Below, piece after piece: positions 34,739-44,100 of a stretch of 64,000 bases of DNA. This DNA comes from Brevibacillus brevis (lineage in GTDB: Bacteria; Bacillota; Bacilli; Brevibacillales; Brevibacillaceae), in assembly GCF_022026395.1 (NCBI RefSeq), contig NZ_CP041767.1:1561501-1625500 (forward strand), given 5' to 3'. Positions within the stretch are counted from its first letter, which is position 1. Every line of letters starts with the position of its first letter. Under the pieces are notes generated by a model. That model was not told where the DNA came from and ran no database searches. It saw only the letters and a list, made by a program, of their open reading frames with translations. The translations under genes were made by a program, and so were the position numbers.

Positions 34739-35719
34739 ATGAAAGCGATCTTGGTAACGGAATTAGGCGGGCCTGAGACGATGAAATATGCGGAAGTCGA
34801 GATGCCGATCATGTCACCTACACAGGTGCTGATCCGCGTGGAGATGACCAGTGTCAATTTTGCCGATATCAAATCCAGGTATGGAAAAAAGGGAGCAGCC
34901 AAGCTACCATTTATCCCGGGGCTCGATGCGACTGGCGTGATCGAACAAGTCGGGGCAGAGGTGCAAAGACTGAAGGTGGGACAACGAGTCATTGCGTTTC
35001 CGGCAAACGGTTCATACGCCGAGTATATCGTGGCGGATGAGAGCTTGACCTTTGCGCTACCGGATCAAATCAGCACGGAAACAGCAGCCGCTTGCCCGGT
35101 CGTGTCATTTACTTCGTACCAGCTATTGGCGAAGGTAGCCCGTATTGCCGAAGGGGAAACCATACTGATTCACGCTGCGGCAGGCGGAATCGGGACGACG
35201 GCGATTCAATTAGCCAAGCTGCTCGGAGCAGGTCGTGTCATCGGCACAGTCGGTAATGAAGCAAAAGCGGAAATTGCCCTGTCAGCCGGTGCCGACCATG
35301 TGATTTGCAATGATCGCGAAGATTTTGTGGAAAAGGTACACACGCTGACGGATGGTGCGGGAGCCGATGTCATTTTGGACTCAATTTCCGGAACGGTGAG
35401 CGAGCGTAGTCTTGAGTGCCTCGCCTGGTACGGCCGACTTGTCCATTTTGGCAATGCCAGCGGCGAAATCGGTCAGATCAAGACAATCGATTTGCACGCA
35501 AGCTGCCGCTCTGTTTTAGGCTTCAGCTTTGGTACGACACGCAAGCTACGCCCACACTTGTTGCAGGATACAGCCAAGCAAGTTTTGGACTATTTGGCGA
35601 ATGGACAGCTGAACATCAAGATCGGCAAGCATTTTGCATTGGAAGAAGCAGCGAGCGCTCATGCGTGGGTAGAGAGCAGGGCGAGTACGGGAAAAGTATT
35701 GCTGGATGTCCGCTCGTAA
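34739..35719 (+). CDS. Quinone oxidoreductase-like zinc-independent MDR protein
   Basis: A 326-residue medium-chain dehydrogenase/reductase of the quinone oxidoreductase subgroup: SVNFADIKSRYG, PFIPGLDATGVIEQVG, the NADPH-binding AAAGGIGTTAIQLAKLLGA, and a tail with FALEEAASAHAWVESRASTGK, all at usual places. The zinc ligands of alcohol dehydrogenases are missing, as in NADPH:quinone reductases. Substrate unknown. ATG 34739 has TGGAGGG upstream. A terminator follows the stop. Confidence 0.9.
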   Translation: MKAILVTELGGPETMKYAEVEMPIMSPTQVLIRVEMTSVNFADIKSRYGKKGAAKLPFIPGLDATGVIEQVGAEVQRLKVGQRVIAFPANGSYAEYIVADESLTFALPDQISTETAAACPVVSFTSYQLLAKVARIAEGETILIHAAAGGIGTTAIQLAKLLGAGRVIGTVGNEAKAEIALSAGADHVICNDREDFVEKVHTLTDGAGADVILDSISGTVSERSLECLAWYGRLVHFGNASGEIGQIKTIDLHASCRSVLGFSFGTTRKLRPHLLQDTAKQVLDYLANGQLNIKIGKHFALEEAASAHAWVESRASTGKVLLDVRS

Positions 35720-35727
35720 AGATGTGG

Positions 35728-35764
35728 AGCCCCCTGCTGATTCACAAGCAGGGGTTTTCGCTTT
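35728..35764 (+). terminator. Terminator of the quinone oxidoreductase gene
   Basis: CCCCTGCT (35731-35738) pairs perfectly with AGCAGGGG (35747-35754), followed by TTTTCGCTTT. Confidence 0.75.
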
Positions 35765-35787
35765 ATCAATTTCAAGAGGTGAATGCT

Positions 35788-36267
35788 ATGCAGATGATTT
35801 CAACAAGTGAACTGGACAAAAACGTCATCACTGAATTTTTCATCAAACACTGGGGAAGTCCGCAAATGGTCATCTTCAGTGGTGTCTTCCAATGCGATGT
35901 GCTGGATGGCTACGCAGTGAAGGGAGAAGATGGAGCAATCGAGGGGTTTATTTCCTATGTTCTCGAAGATCAGGAATGCGAAATCATTTCCTTGGACAGT
36001 GTGATCGAAAACAAAGGAATCGGTACCGCACTTCTCAATCAAGTAGAGCAGACCGCCAAAGAAAAAGGCTGCCACCGCATGAAGCTCGTCACCACCAACG
36101 ATAACCTGCACGCCATGGGGTTTTACCAAAAGAGAGGCTATCAGCTTCACGAGCTGTACATCAATGCCGTGGACAAGGCCCGCCAAATCAAACCAGAAAT
36201 CCCCCTGATCGCAGACAATGGCATCCCAATCCGCGATGAAATCCTTTTTATAAAAAAACTTATTTAA
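35788..36267 (+). CDS. GNAT-family N-acetyltransferase
   Basis: A 159-residue acetyltransferase. The acetyl-CoA loop is seen as ENKGIGTALLNQVEQTAKEKG (Q/RxxGxG/A type, here NKGIGTA), with LVTTNDNLHAMGFYQKRGY in motif B, typical of small-molecule GNATs. ATG 35788 follows AAGAGGTG. A longer open frame from 35416 runs back through the upstream gene and terminator and is not used. The substrate is unknown. A palindromic repeat begins about 35 bases after the stop. Confidence 0.88.
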   Translation: MQMISTSELDKNVITEFFIKHWGSPQMVIFSGVFQCDVLDGYAVKGEDGAIEGFISYVLEDQECEIISLDSVIENKGIGTALLNQVEQTAKEKGCHRMKLVTTNDNLHAMGFYQKRGYQLHELYINAVDKARQIKPEIPLIADNGIPIRDEILFIKKLI

Positions 36268-36301
36268 AAAAGCCTCGCAGAAGCAATAGCTGTCCGAAAA
36301 G

Positions 36302-36374
36302 CGAAGGTACGTGTTTGGAAGGAGACCGCCCGAACGTAGTGAGGAAAAAGGCGACTGGAAAACATGTGCCTTCA
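36302..36374. repeat. Second palindromic element, related to the one at 30148-30382
   Basis: GAAGGTACGTGTTT at the left pairs with AAACATGTGCCTTC at the right (12 Watson-Crick pairs and two G-U). The right arm begins GACTGGAAA and ends TGCCTTC; the large element's arm begins with the same nine bases and ends GCGCTTCTT. No gene lies within. Confidence 0.6.
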
Positions 36375-36440
36375 CCTCCCCCGACCACCGAAGATAAAAA
36401 ACCTCCCGTTTTTTTAAAAAAGTTTGCCCCTACACAATTG

Positions 36441-36469
36441 TTGACATTCGTAACTGTACGAATTATTAT
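36441..36469 (+). promoter_or_regulatory. Promoter with embedded operator of the Rrf2 gene
   Basis: TTGACA (36441-36446), 17 bases, TATTAT (36464-36469). The spacer is almost entirely an inverted repeat: ATTCGTA (36446-36452), ACTG, TACGAAT (36457-36463). A repressor bound there would block RNA polymerase, consistent with autoregulation by the next gene. Confidence 0.8.
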
Positions 36470-36502
36470 TACAGTACTCTTCGCAAGGAGGCCGTCTGTG
36501 AC

Positions 36503-36940
36503 GTGAATAGTGAATTTACCATAGCTGTTCACAGCTTGGCTTTGTTGGCTCATATCCCAGAGCATATGGCAAGCAGTGAGCTCATCGCAAAAAATGTATG
36601 TACAAATCCTGCCAGAATTCGCAAAATCTTGAGCATTCTGCGTAAGAACGGGTTTGTGAAGACGAAAGAGGGAATTGGCGGCGGTTATATCCTCGCATGC
36701 GATCCGAATGAGGTCACCTTGGCCGAGATATATCGTTCGATCTCGAATGGTACACTGAAGCCACACTGGTGTTCGGGAGATCCGCAGGAAGCGTGTCAGG
36801 TTTCTGCGAATATGCACGGGGTCATGGATCAGATTTTTACCGAAGCGGAGATGTACTTTACGAAGTATTTGGAACAAATAACGATCCAAACCGTATTAGA
36901 TAAAGTCCGTCATGGCTGTCAGGAGAATTCGCAACAGTAA
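36503..36940 (+). CDS. Rrf2-family transcriptional repressor
   Basis: A 145-residue regulator. The Rrf2 winged helix has ASSELIAKNVCTNPARIRKIL, FVKTKEGIGGGYILA and VTLAEIYRSI. Cysteines in PHWCSGDPQEACQV could sense thiol or redox change, although three conserved cysteines of the iron-sulfur members are not evident, so it is closer to YwnA/CymR-like proteins. The GTG start follows AAGGAGG ten bases away. The promoter holds a palindrome in its spacer, and a related dyad lies before the next gene, so both are probably under its control. Confidence 0.88.
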   Translation: MNSEFTIAVHSLALLAHIPEHMASSELIAKNVCTNPARIRKILSILRKNGFVKTKEGIGGGYILACDPNEVTLAEIYRSISNGTLKPHWCSGDPQEACQVSANMHGVMDQIFTEAEMYFTKYLEQITIQTVLDKVRHGCQENSQQ

Positions 36941-36965
36941 CCATACAAATTTTTAACATGGAAAC

Positions 36966-36986
36966 TGTAATGATTTCCGTTACAAT
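36966..36986 (+). promoter_or_regulatory. Dyad before the IDEAL-like gene
   Basis: TGTAA and TTACA flank nine bases just upstream of the AGGAGG site. The GAAACTGTAA half resembles the GTAACTGTA of the Rrf2 operator, so it may be a second site for that repressor. Confidence 0.4.
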
Positions 36987-37002
36987 TAGGAGGTGCACGA
37001 AA

Positions 37003-37392
37003 ATGAATCGAGATGAGTTATTGGAAGTCGGAGATTGGGTATTGGGCAAAACCAAATTCGGAGAGTTAGTTCAAGGCTTCGTCGAAACAGATGATTCATT
37101 GCGAGGTACCGCAAAAGTATATGTGGTTCAATGCGACAACGAAGAGACGATCGGCAAACAGGTGGTGATTCCGAGACAGTGGATGGAACGCATTCCGGTA
37201 GGCTCTTTTGATGATGAGGAGCATATGCATGATTTGATCGACCTCGCCCTCGCAACCAAAGATAGAGAGTGGTTTATGGATCTGACTGCCAAGGCAAGCA
37301 CCATGAAACAGGCGTCAGGGAAAGAAACCCGCAAAACAAGAAGCTCTTCCATTCGCAATCGCTTGGGAACTTCCGCTATTTGGGAGCAATAA
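37003..37392 (+). CDS. Hypothetical protein with IDEAL-like C-terminal helix
   Basis: A 129-residue soluble protein. The first part (ELLEVGDWVLGKTKFGELVQGF) looks like a small beta-barrel; near residues 76-95, MHDLIDLALATKDREWFMDL fits the short IDEAL-domain pattern (hydrophobic-ID-x-AL-xxx-D-x-x-x-F). The C-terminus is basic. No enzymatic motif is seen. ATG 37003 is behind TTAGGAGG; the earlier in-frame ATG at 36958 would overlap the dyad. It sits between the Rrf2 regulator and a thioredoxin-like gene, suggesting a small stress-linked set (inference). Confidence 0.7.
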   Translation: MNRDELLEVGDWVLGKTKFGELVQGFVETDDSLRGTAKVYVVQCDNEETIGKQVVIPRQWMERIPVGSFDDEEHMHDLIDLALATKDREWFMDLTAKASTMKQASGKETRKTRSSSIRNRLGTSAIWEQ

Positions 37393-37420
37393 TTTTCAAC
37401 ATACAGGAGGAGTACGGAGT

Positions 37421-37984
37421 ATGTCTAACGTGAATCAGAACAGTTGGTTTGAAAAAGGAATGAGCTTTGCAGCGTACAAAGAAAGCATGAACGTCAACAA
37501 AGAAGAGCTGTCCCGTGTGTATGATCAGCTCACATTTACGGATGAGGATCTGGCAGTCTGGAAGGATCTCTCCCAGCGCAATTGGAAAGGGGTCGTGCTG
37601 ACCGCAGACTGGTGTGGGGATGCTTCCTTGTGCGTTCCTGTCATTCAGCGAATTGCCGAGGAAAGCAATATCGAATTGCGCTTTCTCATCCGCGACGAAA
37701 ATTTGGAGTTGATGGACCAATACCTGACCAATGGCACAGCACGTGCGATTCCTATCTTTATTTTCCTCGACCAGGATGGATACGAGGCAAGAGTTTGGGG
37801 TCCGCGTTCGCCAGAGGTGCAGGAAATGATTACGACTGCCCGTGCAGGATTGCCGGCTGCAGACGCTCCAGATTTTGAGGAAAAGCAAAAGGAGTTGTAC
37901 CGCAACTTCAAGCAAAAGATATCTACAGACCCTGCCATTTGGCGCACGGTGATTGAAAGCGTAAAAGCGAAGCTGCAAGGCTAA
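37421..37984 (+). CDS. Thioredoxin-like protein
   Basis: A 187-residue protein with the thioredoxin fold: VVLTADWCGDASLCVPVIQRI carries the WCGDA active-site region, followed by TARAIPIFIFLDQDG with the cis-proline. The usual CxxC is replaced by C-x(5)-C, so classical disulfide exchange is uncertain. It matches the thioredoxin-family proteins of about 190 residues common in Bacillales. AGGAGGAG precedes the ATG, 28 bases after the IDEAL-like gene, which argues for co-transcription. Confidence 0.85.
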   Translation: MSNVNQNSWFEKGMSFAAYKESMNVNKEELSRVYDQLTFTDEDLAVWKDLSQRNWKGVVLTADWCGDASLCVPVIQRIAEESNIELRFLIRDENLELMDQYLTNGTARAIPIFIFLDQDGYEARVWGPRSPEVQEMITTARAGLPAADAPDFEEKQKELYRNFKQKISTDPAIWRTVIESVKAKLQG

Positions 37985-38015
37985 AAAGAAAATCTAAATG
38001 GATAGGAATGGATAA

Positions 38016-39221
38016 ATGAATATGAGTAAACAAGAGAATAGTCAGCGACCGATTCTCTTCCTGATGATCAACATGTTTATCGCCATGCTGGGAATTGGCT
38101 TGATTATTCCGATTTTGCCCGAATTTCTCAAAGAGTTCGGCGCGGGTGGGGAGACGGCTGGATACTTGGTGGCGGCTTTTGGTGTAACTCAATTTCTTTT
38201 TTCTCCGATTGCCGGGGAATGGTCAGATAAGTACGGTAGAAAAATCATGATTGTATCGGGACTCGTCCTGTTTACGATCTCCAATCTGGTTTTTGCCTTG
38301 GCTGAACAGACATGGGTGCTCTACCTTTCTCGTCTGATCGGCGGGATCGGGGCAGCAGCGATGATTCCGTCCATGCTGGCGTATGTAGCAGACATTACGA
38401 CAGAGGATAAACGTGGAAAAGGACTGGGGATGCTCGGGGCCGCCATGTCGCTCGGATTTGTTATCGGACCTGGTATTGGTGGATTTTTGGCGGAGCTTGG
38501 TCTGCGTATGCCGTTCTACATTTCCGCGGCAGTTGGTGCGGTAGCCACACTCGGTTCCATCTTTTTCTTGTCAGAATCACTTCCGAAAGAAAAGCAGCTC
38601 GCGGCGCGAAACGCCAAAGACAAACAGGAAAACATCTTCGTACAACTCGGCAAGTCGTTTCAATCGTCGTACTTCATTATGCTGGTGTTGGTCTTTACGA
38701 TGACGTTTGGCTTGGCGAACTTCGAAGTCATCTTCCCGCTGTTCGTCGATGCAAAGTTCGCTTATACTCCGCGTGATATTTCCATCATTATCACAGTGGG
38801 TGCTCTTGCCGGTACGATTGTGCAGGCAGCGCTGATCGGCAAGCTCATTACTCGTTTTGGCGAGAAAAAACTCATTAACGTGACGTTCTTCTTGTCTGCT
38901 GTATCGATGGTGATGATGCTATTGTCCGGTAACTTCTGGTATATGCTGATTATGACGGTTATCTTCTTTACCCTGACGTCGATTATGCGTCCTGCAATCA
39001 ACACGCTGATCTCCAAGCGAGCGGGGGATGAACAGGGCTTCGTTGCAGGGATGAACAATGCCTACATGAGTCTGGGGAATATTTTTGGCCCAGCAGTGGC
39101 GGGTACGTTGTACGGGGTTCATTTGAACGCACCGTATTTGTTCGGCGCGATTATCCTGGTTCTCAGCTTGTTCTTGTCGCAGGTGGAAAGCCGTCGCAGT
39201 GTGAAAAGGGCAGTGGCCTAA
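38016..39221 (+). CDS. Major facilitator superfamily multidrug exporter
   Basis: A 401-residue protein with 12 predicted helices. Motif A is AGEWSDKYGRKIMIVSG after helix 2, and motif C-like GFVIGPGIGGFL is in helix 5, marking a 12-helix drug/proton antiporter of the NorA/Bmr/YitG type. ATG 38016 follows TAGGAATGG; an ATG six bases later is also possible. It is 31 bases after the thioredoxin-like gene and is followed by a terminator, so it may close that operon. The substrate is unknown. Confidence 0.92.
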   Translation: MNMSKQENSQRPILFLMINMFIAMLGIGLIIPILPEFLKEFGAGGETAGYLVAAFGVTQFLFSPIAGEWSDKYGRKIMIVSGLVLFTISNLVFALAEQTWVLYLSRLIGGIGAAAMIPSMLAYVADITTEDKRGKGLGMLGAAMSLGFVIGPGIGGFLAELGLRMPFYISAAVGAVATLGSIFFLSESLPKEKQLAARNAKDKQENIFVQLGKSFQSSYFIMLVLVFTMTFGLANFEVIFPLFVDAKFAYTPRDISIIITVGALAGTIVQAALIGKLITRFGEKKLINVTFFLSAVSMVMMLLSGNFWYMLIMTVIFFTLTSIMRPAINTLISKRAGDEQGFVAGMNNAYMSLGNIFGPAVAGTLYGVHLNAPYLFGAIILVLSLFLSQVESRRSVKRAVA

Positions 39222-39240
39222 TAATTTTTGAAAGAGGAAA

Positions 39241-39283
39241 AGAGTAGCGCAAAGTGTGGAAACGCTTTGTGTTGCTCTTTTTT
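39241..39283 (+). terminator. Terminator of the MFS gene
   Basis: AGAGTAGCGCAAAG pairs fully (with G-U pairs) with CTTTGTGTTGCTCT, then six T's. Confidence 0.85.
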
Positions 39284-39378
39284 GCATTATAGGAAAAACG
39301 ACCTGCATCTTTTATAATTTGTTCGAATTGGAATGATTTAGCATAATGTAGGGTGGAGTAAGAGGAGGGGGAAGCTTT

Positions 39379-40764
39379 TTGAAGAAATGGGCATCGTTTA
39401 TTGTGTTTCTTACGCTAGTGATGACGGGCTGTACAGACTCTGATCCTGGGCAAAAAGACACTGCTGCGACACAACAAACCGCGAACTTGCAGGAGCAGAC
39501 CAAAACGCCTGATCAGACAACTTCAGATACATCCACACAAACGCAGGCCAGAGAGCCACTGCCGCCTGTCAAGCGCGAGTTGACGGCATTTGAGCTCGCA
39601 TTGGCAAACCAGGTGGTTGGAACCTATGCTGGCGAGAATTACGATGAAGAGAAGGTCAAAAAAGAATTGGATAAGCTCCCAGCTACACTCACATCGGAGC
39701 AATATCTCGAGGAGCTGCTGAAATTACTCGGAGAGGATTATCGCCCGTTCGTTCTCACGTTTGCCAATTTTGATTCCAGCGTAGACGTTCACTTGCAGCG
39801 GCCGACAGAGGAGATTACCTTGCCGGATACGCAAAAAACGCATTTTGCCTTGTTGATTGATGCGAGTGGCAGCATGAAAGGAAAAGTCGGCAAAAAAACG
39901 AAGATGGAGGCAGCCCGAGAGGCGATTGACCAATTCGCGTCTGTCCTTCCGAAAAACGCGACGATTTCTTTACGGGTATATGGTCATAAAGGAAGCGGCA
40001 GTGAGCAAGACAAAGCATTATCATGCGCCAGCACAGAGACATTTTATTCGGAGACAGGCTATCAGAAGGAATCGTTTCAACAAGCATTGGGCAAAGTACA
40101 ACCAGCAGGCTGGACACCAATTGCAAAAGCGCTGCAAGCCGTGCAAGAAGATATTCCACCGGGGACAAACGAAACATTCGTGTACGTGGTGAGCGACGGG
40201 ATCGAAACGTGCGGAGGAAATCCCGTAGAAGCAGCCAAAGCACTGAATCAGTCGAGCATAAAGACCGTGGTGAACATTATCGGTTTTGACGTTGATAACG
40301 AAGGGCAGCGTATGCTCAAGCAAGTGGCGGATGCGGGAGCGGGGACATACATAACCGTGCAGGATGAAGAAGCTTTGAAAAAGCACCTTCGGGGCGAATA
40401 CGACAAGCTCAAGCAGGCTTGGTATGCGTGGAAGGAAAATGCAAAAGAAGACGCACTCAGTCAAAAAGAAGCGAAGAAAAAACTCGCGGAAGATACCAAG
40501 GAAAAAGTAAAAGCGTTGGTGGAGGAAGAAAAACAAAGATTGCTGGACGCCAGGGAATATTTGAAAAAGAGATTTAACGGAAAAGGCGGAATTATGGATA
40601 CGGATAGCGCCATTATCGACCGGAAGCAGGAAATATGGCGATACGCTGTGGATACAGGAAATGGGTTATGGAGAGATTCTGTTGACAAGGGCAATCAGGA
40701 GTGGCGTGAAGTCATTGAGGAAGGACAACAAGGGGTTCAGGACGCAAACGATAAAAAACCTTGA
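39379..40764 (+). CDS. von Willebrand A-domain lipoprotein
   Basis: A 461-residue surface lipoprotein: signal peptide ending LVMTGC with lipidated C18, then a Thr/Gln-rich linker (about residues 20-60). A VWA domain (about 155-345) has the MIDAS motif DASGSM (D161, S163, S165), followed by a long Lys/Glu-rich coiled coil (about 350-425). The TTG start at 39379 has GGAGGGGGAAG upstream. The family binds partners through a metal ion; the partner here is unknown. It is a single gene between a terminator and the ileS leader. Confidence 0.88.
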   Translation: MKKWASFIVFLTLVMTGCTDSDPGQKDTAATQQTANLQEQTKTPDQTTSDTSTQTQAREPLPPVKRELTAFELALANQVVGTYAGENYDEEKVKKELDKLPATLTSEQYLEELLKLLGEDYRPFVLTFANFDSSVDVHLQRPTEEITLPDTQKTHFALLIDASGSMKGKVGKKTKMEAAREAIDQFASVLPKNATISLRVYGHKGSGSEQDKALSCASTETFYSETGYQKESFQQALGKVQPAGWTPIAKALQAVQEDIPPGTNETFVYVVSDGIETCGGNPVEAAKALNQSSIKTVVNIIGFDVDNEGQRMLKQVADAGAGTYITVQDEEALKKHLRGEYDKLKQAWYAWKENAKEDALSQKEAKKKLAEDTKEKVKALVEEEKQRLLDAREYLKKRFNGKGGIMDTDSAIIDRKQEIWRYAVDTGNGLWRDSVDKGNQEWREVIEEGQQGVQDANDKKP

Positions 40765-40779
40765 AGGAAACTCGCTTCC

Positions 40780-40817
40780 TTGACATTTTCTTGAAAGCAG
40801 TGTAAAAAGAGTATACG
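40780..40817 (+). promoter_or_regulatory. Candidate promoter of the ileS T-box leader
   Basis: TTGACA (40780-40785) followed by AT-rich TAAAAA (40803-40808, 17-base spacing) or by TATACG slightly further down. It is about 30 bases before the T-box RNA begins. Confidence 0.45.
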
Positions 40818-40834
40818 AATAGAACACTAACAAA

Positions 40835-41108
40835 TTCATTGACGAGAAAGAGTAAGCTAATCCCCTTGTTCCCCAGAGAGTTGGCCCTAGTGCTGAAAGC
40901 CGACGTTCAAGACTTAGCCGAAAATCCTCTCCGAGAAGGAAAGCTGAAGCATTTTGGAGTAAGCTGACCCGGAATCCCACCGTTACAAGGGACGCGTATG
41001 ATGGTACGTAGTAGAGGTGCCGAAATGACATGCTTGCATAAAGATTTCGGAACAAGGGTGGTATCGCGAGATCAAATCTCGTCCCTTAGGGGGCGGGATT
41101 TTTTTGCG
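40835..41108 (+). promoter_or_regulatory. T-box riboswitch of ileS
   Basis: All main T-box parts are present: the AGAGAG...GGC...GCTGAAAGCC stem I core near 40875-40902, a CCGTTA linker near 40980, and the antiterminator box AAGGGTGGTATCGCGAG at 41054-41070. A terminator stem follows (AATCTCGTCCC against GGGCGGGATT) and seven T's. The leader reads uncharged tRNA(Ile) and lets transcription into ileS proceed. An AUU at about 40950, just before GGAGTAAGC, is the likelier specifier codon, but the stem I pairing could not be resolved by eye. Confidence 0.92.
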
Positions 41109-41155
41109 TTCTATGAACCTACACTTCTACGAAAACGACAGAAGAAGGAGTGTAC

Positions 41156-44100
41156 ATGATGAGGAAAGTAGACGTAAAAGAAAAAGCAAGGACACGAGAG
41201 TTACGCGTTTTGGATCAGTGGAGGAAAGACGATACATTCCGCAAGTCGATGGACAATCGGCTGGGAAAGCCAAACTTCGTCTTTTATGAAGGTCCTCCGA
41301 CTGCCAACGGACAGCCGCATATCGGTCACGTACTCGGACGGGTCATCAAGGATTTTATCGGACGCTACAAAACGATGTCTGGCTACCGTGTCGTCCGCAA
41401 AGCAGGCTGGGATACACATGGTCTCCCGGTGGAGCTTGGGGTGGAAAAGCGACTTGGTATTTCCGGCAAGCAGGAAATCGAAAACTACGGGGTGGCCAAA
41501 TTCGTCGAGGAGTGCAAAAACAGTGTCTTTGAATACGAAAAACAATGGCGCGAGCTGACGGAAGGAATCGCATACTGGACAGATATGGAGCATCCATATG
41601 TCACCTTGACCAACGATTACATCGAAAGCGTCTGGCATATCCTTTCTGACATTCATAAAAAAGAACTGCTGTACAAAGGGCATCGTGTCAGTCCATATTG
41701 CCCGGATTGCCAGACGACACTCAGCTCCCATGAAGTGGCGCAAGGCTATGAAGACGTGAAGGATTTGAGTGCGACGGTCAAATTCAAAAGCAAGACAAGC
41801 GACGACATCTTCCTCGCGTGGACGACGACACCATGGACACTTCCAGCCAACGTGGCATTGACTGTTAACAAAGAGCTCGATTACGTGCGGGTGAAGCACC
41901 AGGATGAAGTGTACGTCGTAGCAAAAAATCTCGCGGAGAAAGTGTTCAAGGAAGACTACGAGGTTTTGTCCACGCACAAAGGCGCAGAATGGGTCGGAAC
42001 CCCGTATGAGCCGCCTTTTGGCTATATCCAGGTAAACCATGGGCATATCGTCGTCGATGCGGACTATGTCAGTGATACGAGCGGAACGGGTATCGTGCAT
42101 ACTGCTCCAGCGCACGGGGAGGATGACTATCGCACGACCCGTCAGCATGGGCTTGATTTCGTGAACGTCGTGAATTTGGCTGGCCGCTATACTGATCAAA
42201 TCGCGGATTTCGCAGGTCGCTTCGTTAAGGACTGCGACGTCGATATCGTCAAAGACTTGTCGCATCGCGGTCTGCTGTTTTCCAAGGAGCGCTACGAGCA
42301 TAGCTATCCGTTTTGCTGGCGGTGTAAATCACCACTGCTCTACTACGCAATGGAGAGCTGGTTCATCAAAACGACAGCGATCAAGGATCAGCTAATCGAA
42401 AACAACAGCAAGATCGACTGGTATCCGGGCCACCTGCGCGAAGGGCGCTTCGGGAAATTCCTCGAAGAGCTCGTAGACTGGAATATTAGCCGCAATCGGT
42501 ATTGGGGGACGCCGCTCAATCTATGGCTTTGTCAGGATTGTGGCAGCGAATATGCGCCAGGCAGTGTAAAAGAGTTGCGTGAGAAATCTGTGGCACCAAT
42601 CGACGAGAAGCTGGAGCTGCACAAGCCGTTTGTGGATGAGGTGAAGCTGCGCTGCTCTTGCGGCGGTACGATGGAGCGGACACCTGAGGTCATCGATGTG
42701 TGGTTCGACAGCGGTTCGATGCCGTTTGCCCAGTACCATCATCCATTCGGAGACGAAAAGGTATTCGAGGAGCAGTACCCTGCCGACATCATTTCGGAAG
42801 GAATCGATCAGACGCGGGGCTGGTTCTTCAGCTTGTTGGCAGTCTCTACCCTGTATAACGGAAAAGCCCCTTACAAGGCGGTCATCTCTACCGGTCACGT
42901 TTTGGATGAACACGGTCAGAAGATGTCTAAAAGCAAAGGAAACGGGATCGATCCGTGGGAGGTAATCGAAGAGTTCGGTGCAGATGCATTCCGCTGGGCG
43001 CTTTTGTCTGACAGTGCGCCGTGGAGCAGCAAGCGGTTCTCCAAGCGGATCGTCGCCGAGGCGAAGTACAAAGTGATCGATAAGATCCATAACACGCATG
43101 ATTTTTATTCGTTATACGCCTTGATCGATGCATTCAAGCCAGAAGAGCATCCAACGCAACCATCTGTGAACAAGCTGGATCGTTGGATATTTTCCCGCTT
43201 GAATACCACCTTGCAGCACGTGGTAAAAGGTCTGGAAACCTACGATTTCATGAATCCGGCAGGGCATATCGAAACGTTCATCGACGAGTTGAGCAACTGG
43301 TACATCCGCCGTTCGCGGGATCGCTTCTGGAGCAGCGGGATGACGCCTGACAAAGTATCTGCTTACCAGACCCTGCGGGAAGTGTTGCTAACGCTGGCGA
43401 AGATGATCGCACCATACGCGCCGCTGATCGCAGAAGATATGTATGGCAATCTGGGAGGAGAGGGCAGTGTTCATTTGACTGACTATCCGAAAGTGAACAC
43501 AGAAGCAATCGACGAAGCCCTTGAGCGGGACATGGAAATGGCTCGACACATCGTGGAGCTGGCGCGAAATGTTCGCAACGAAACTGGACTCAAGACCAGA
43601 CAGCCTCTGTCCGAGCTGATCGTATCGATGGAGCAGCCATTTAACCTCGAGCGATTTGCCGGCATTATCGAAGACGAGATCAATGTCAAAAACATTCGGG
43701 TAGAGCAAAGCGACAGCAGCTTCGTAACGTATCATTTCAAGCTCAACCTGAGTGTAGCCGGAAAAAAATACGGCAAGCTCGTCGGGCCAATCCAAGGGTA
43801 TCTAAAAGAATTGAACGCAGCCGATGCACAGAAGGCAGTGGACAATGGCTACTTGGATGTGGAGGTCGCAGGTGAGAGTGTGCGGCTTACGCTAGATGAG
43901 CTGCTTGTGGAAAAGCAAGGGAAGCAAGGCTTTGCTTCCGCATCCGGCTATCAGCTCCATGTGGCACTGAATACGACGCTGACAGAAGAGCTTGAGCAAG
44001 AAGGCTTGGTTCGTGAAGTCATTCGTGTCGTTCAGGATGCACGCAAAAAGCTGGATCTGCCCATCGATAAACGTGTCCAGCTCACCTTGGATGTGGACGA

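Noticed and set aside
35416-35787. Extended N-terminus of the GNAT gene
   Set aside because: It would overlap the quinone oxidoreductase and its terminator; the proper start with a ribosome site is at 35788.
41201-42301. 366-residue minus-strand open frame
   Set aside because: Antisense to ileS, which has full synthetase motifs; no family resemblance.
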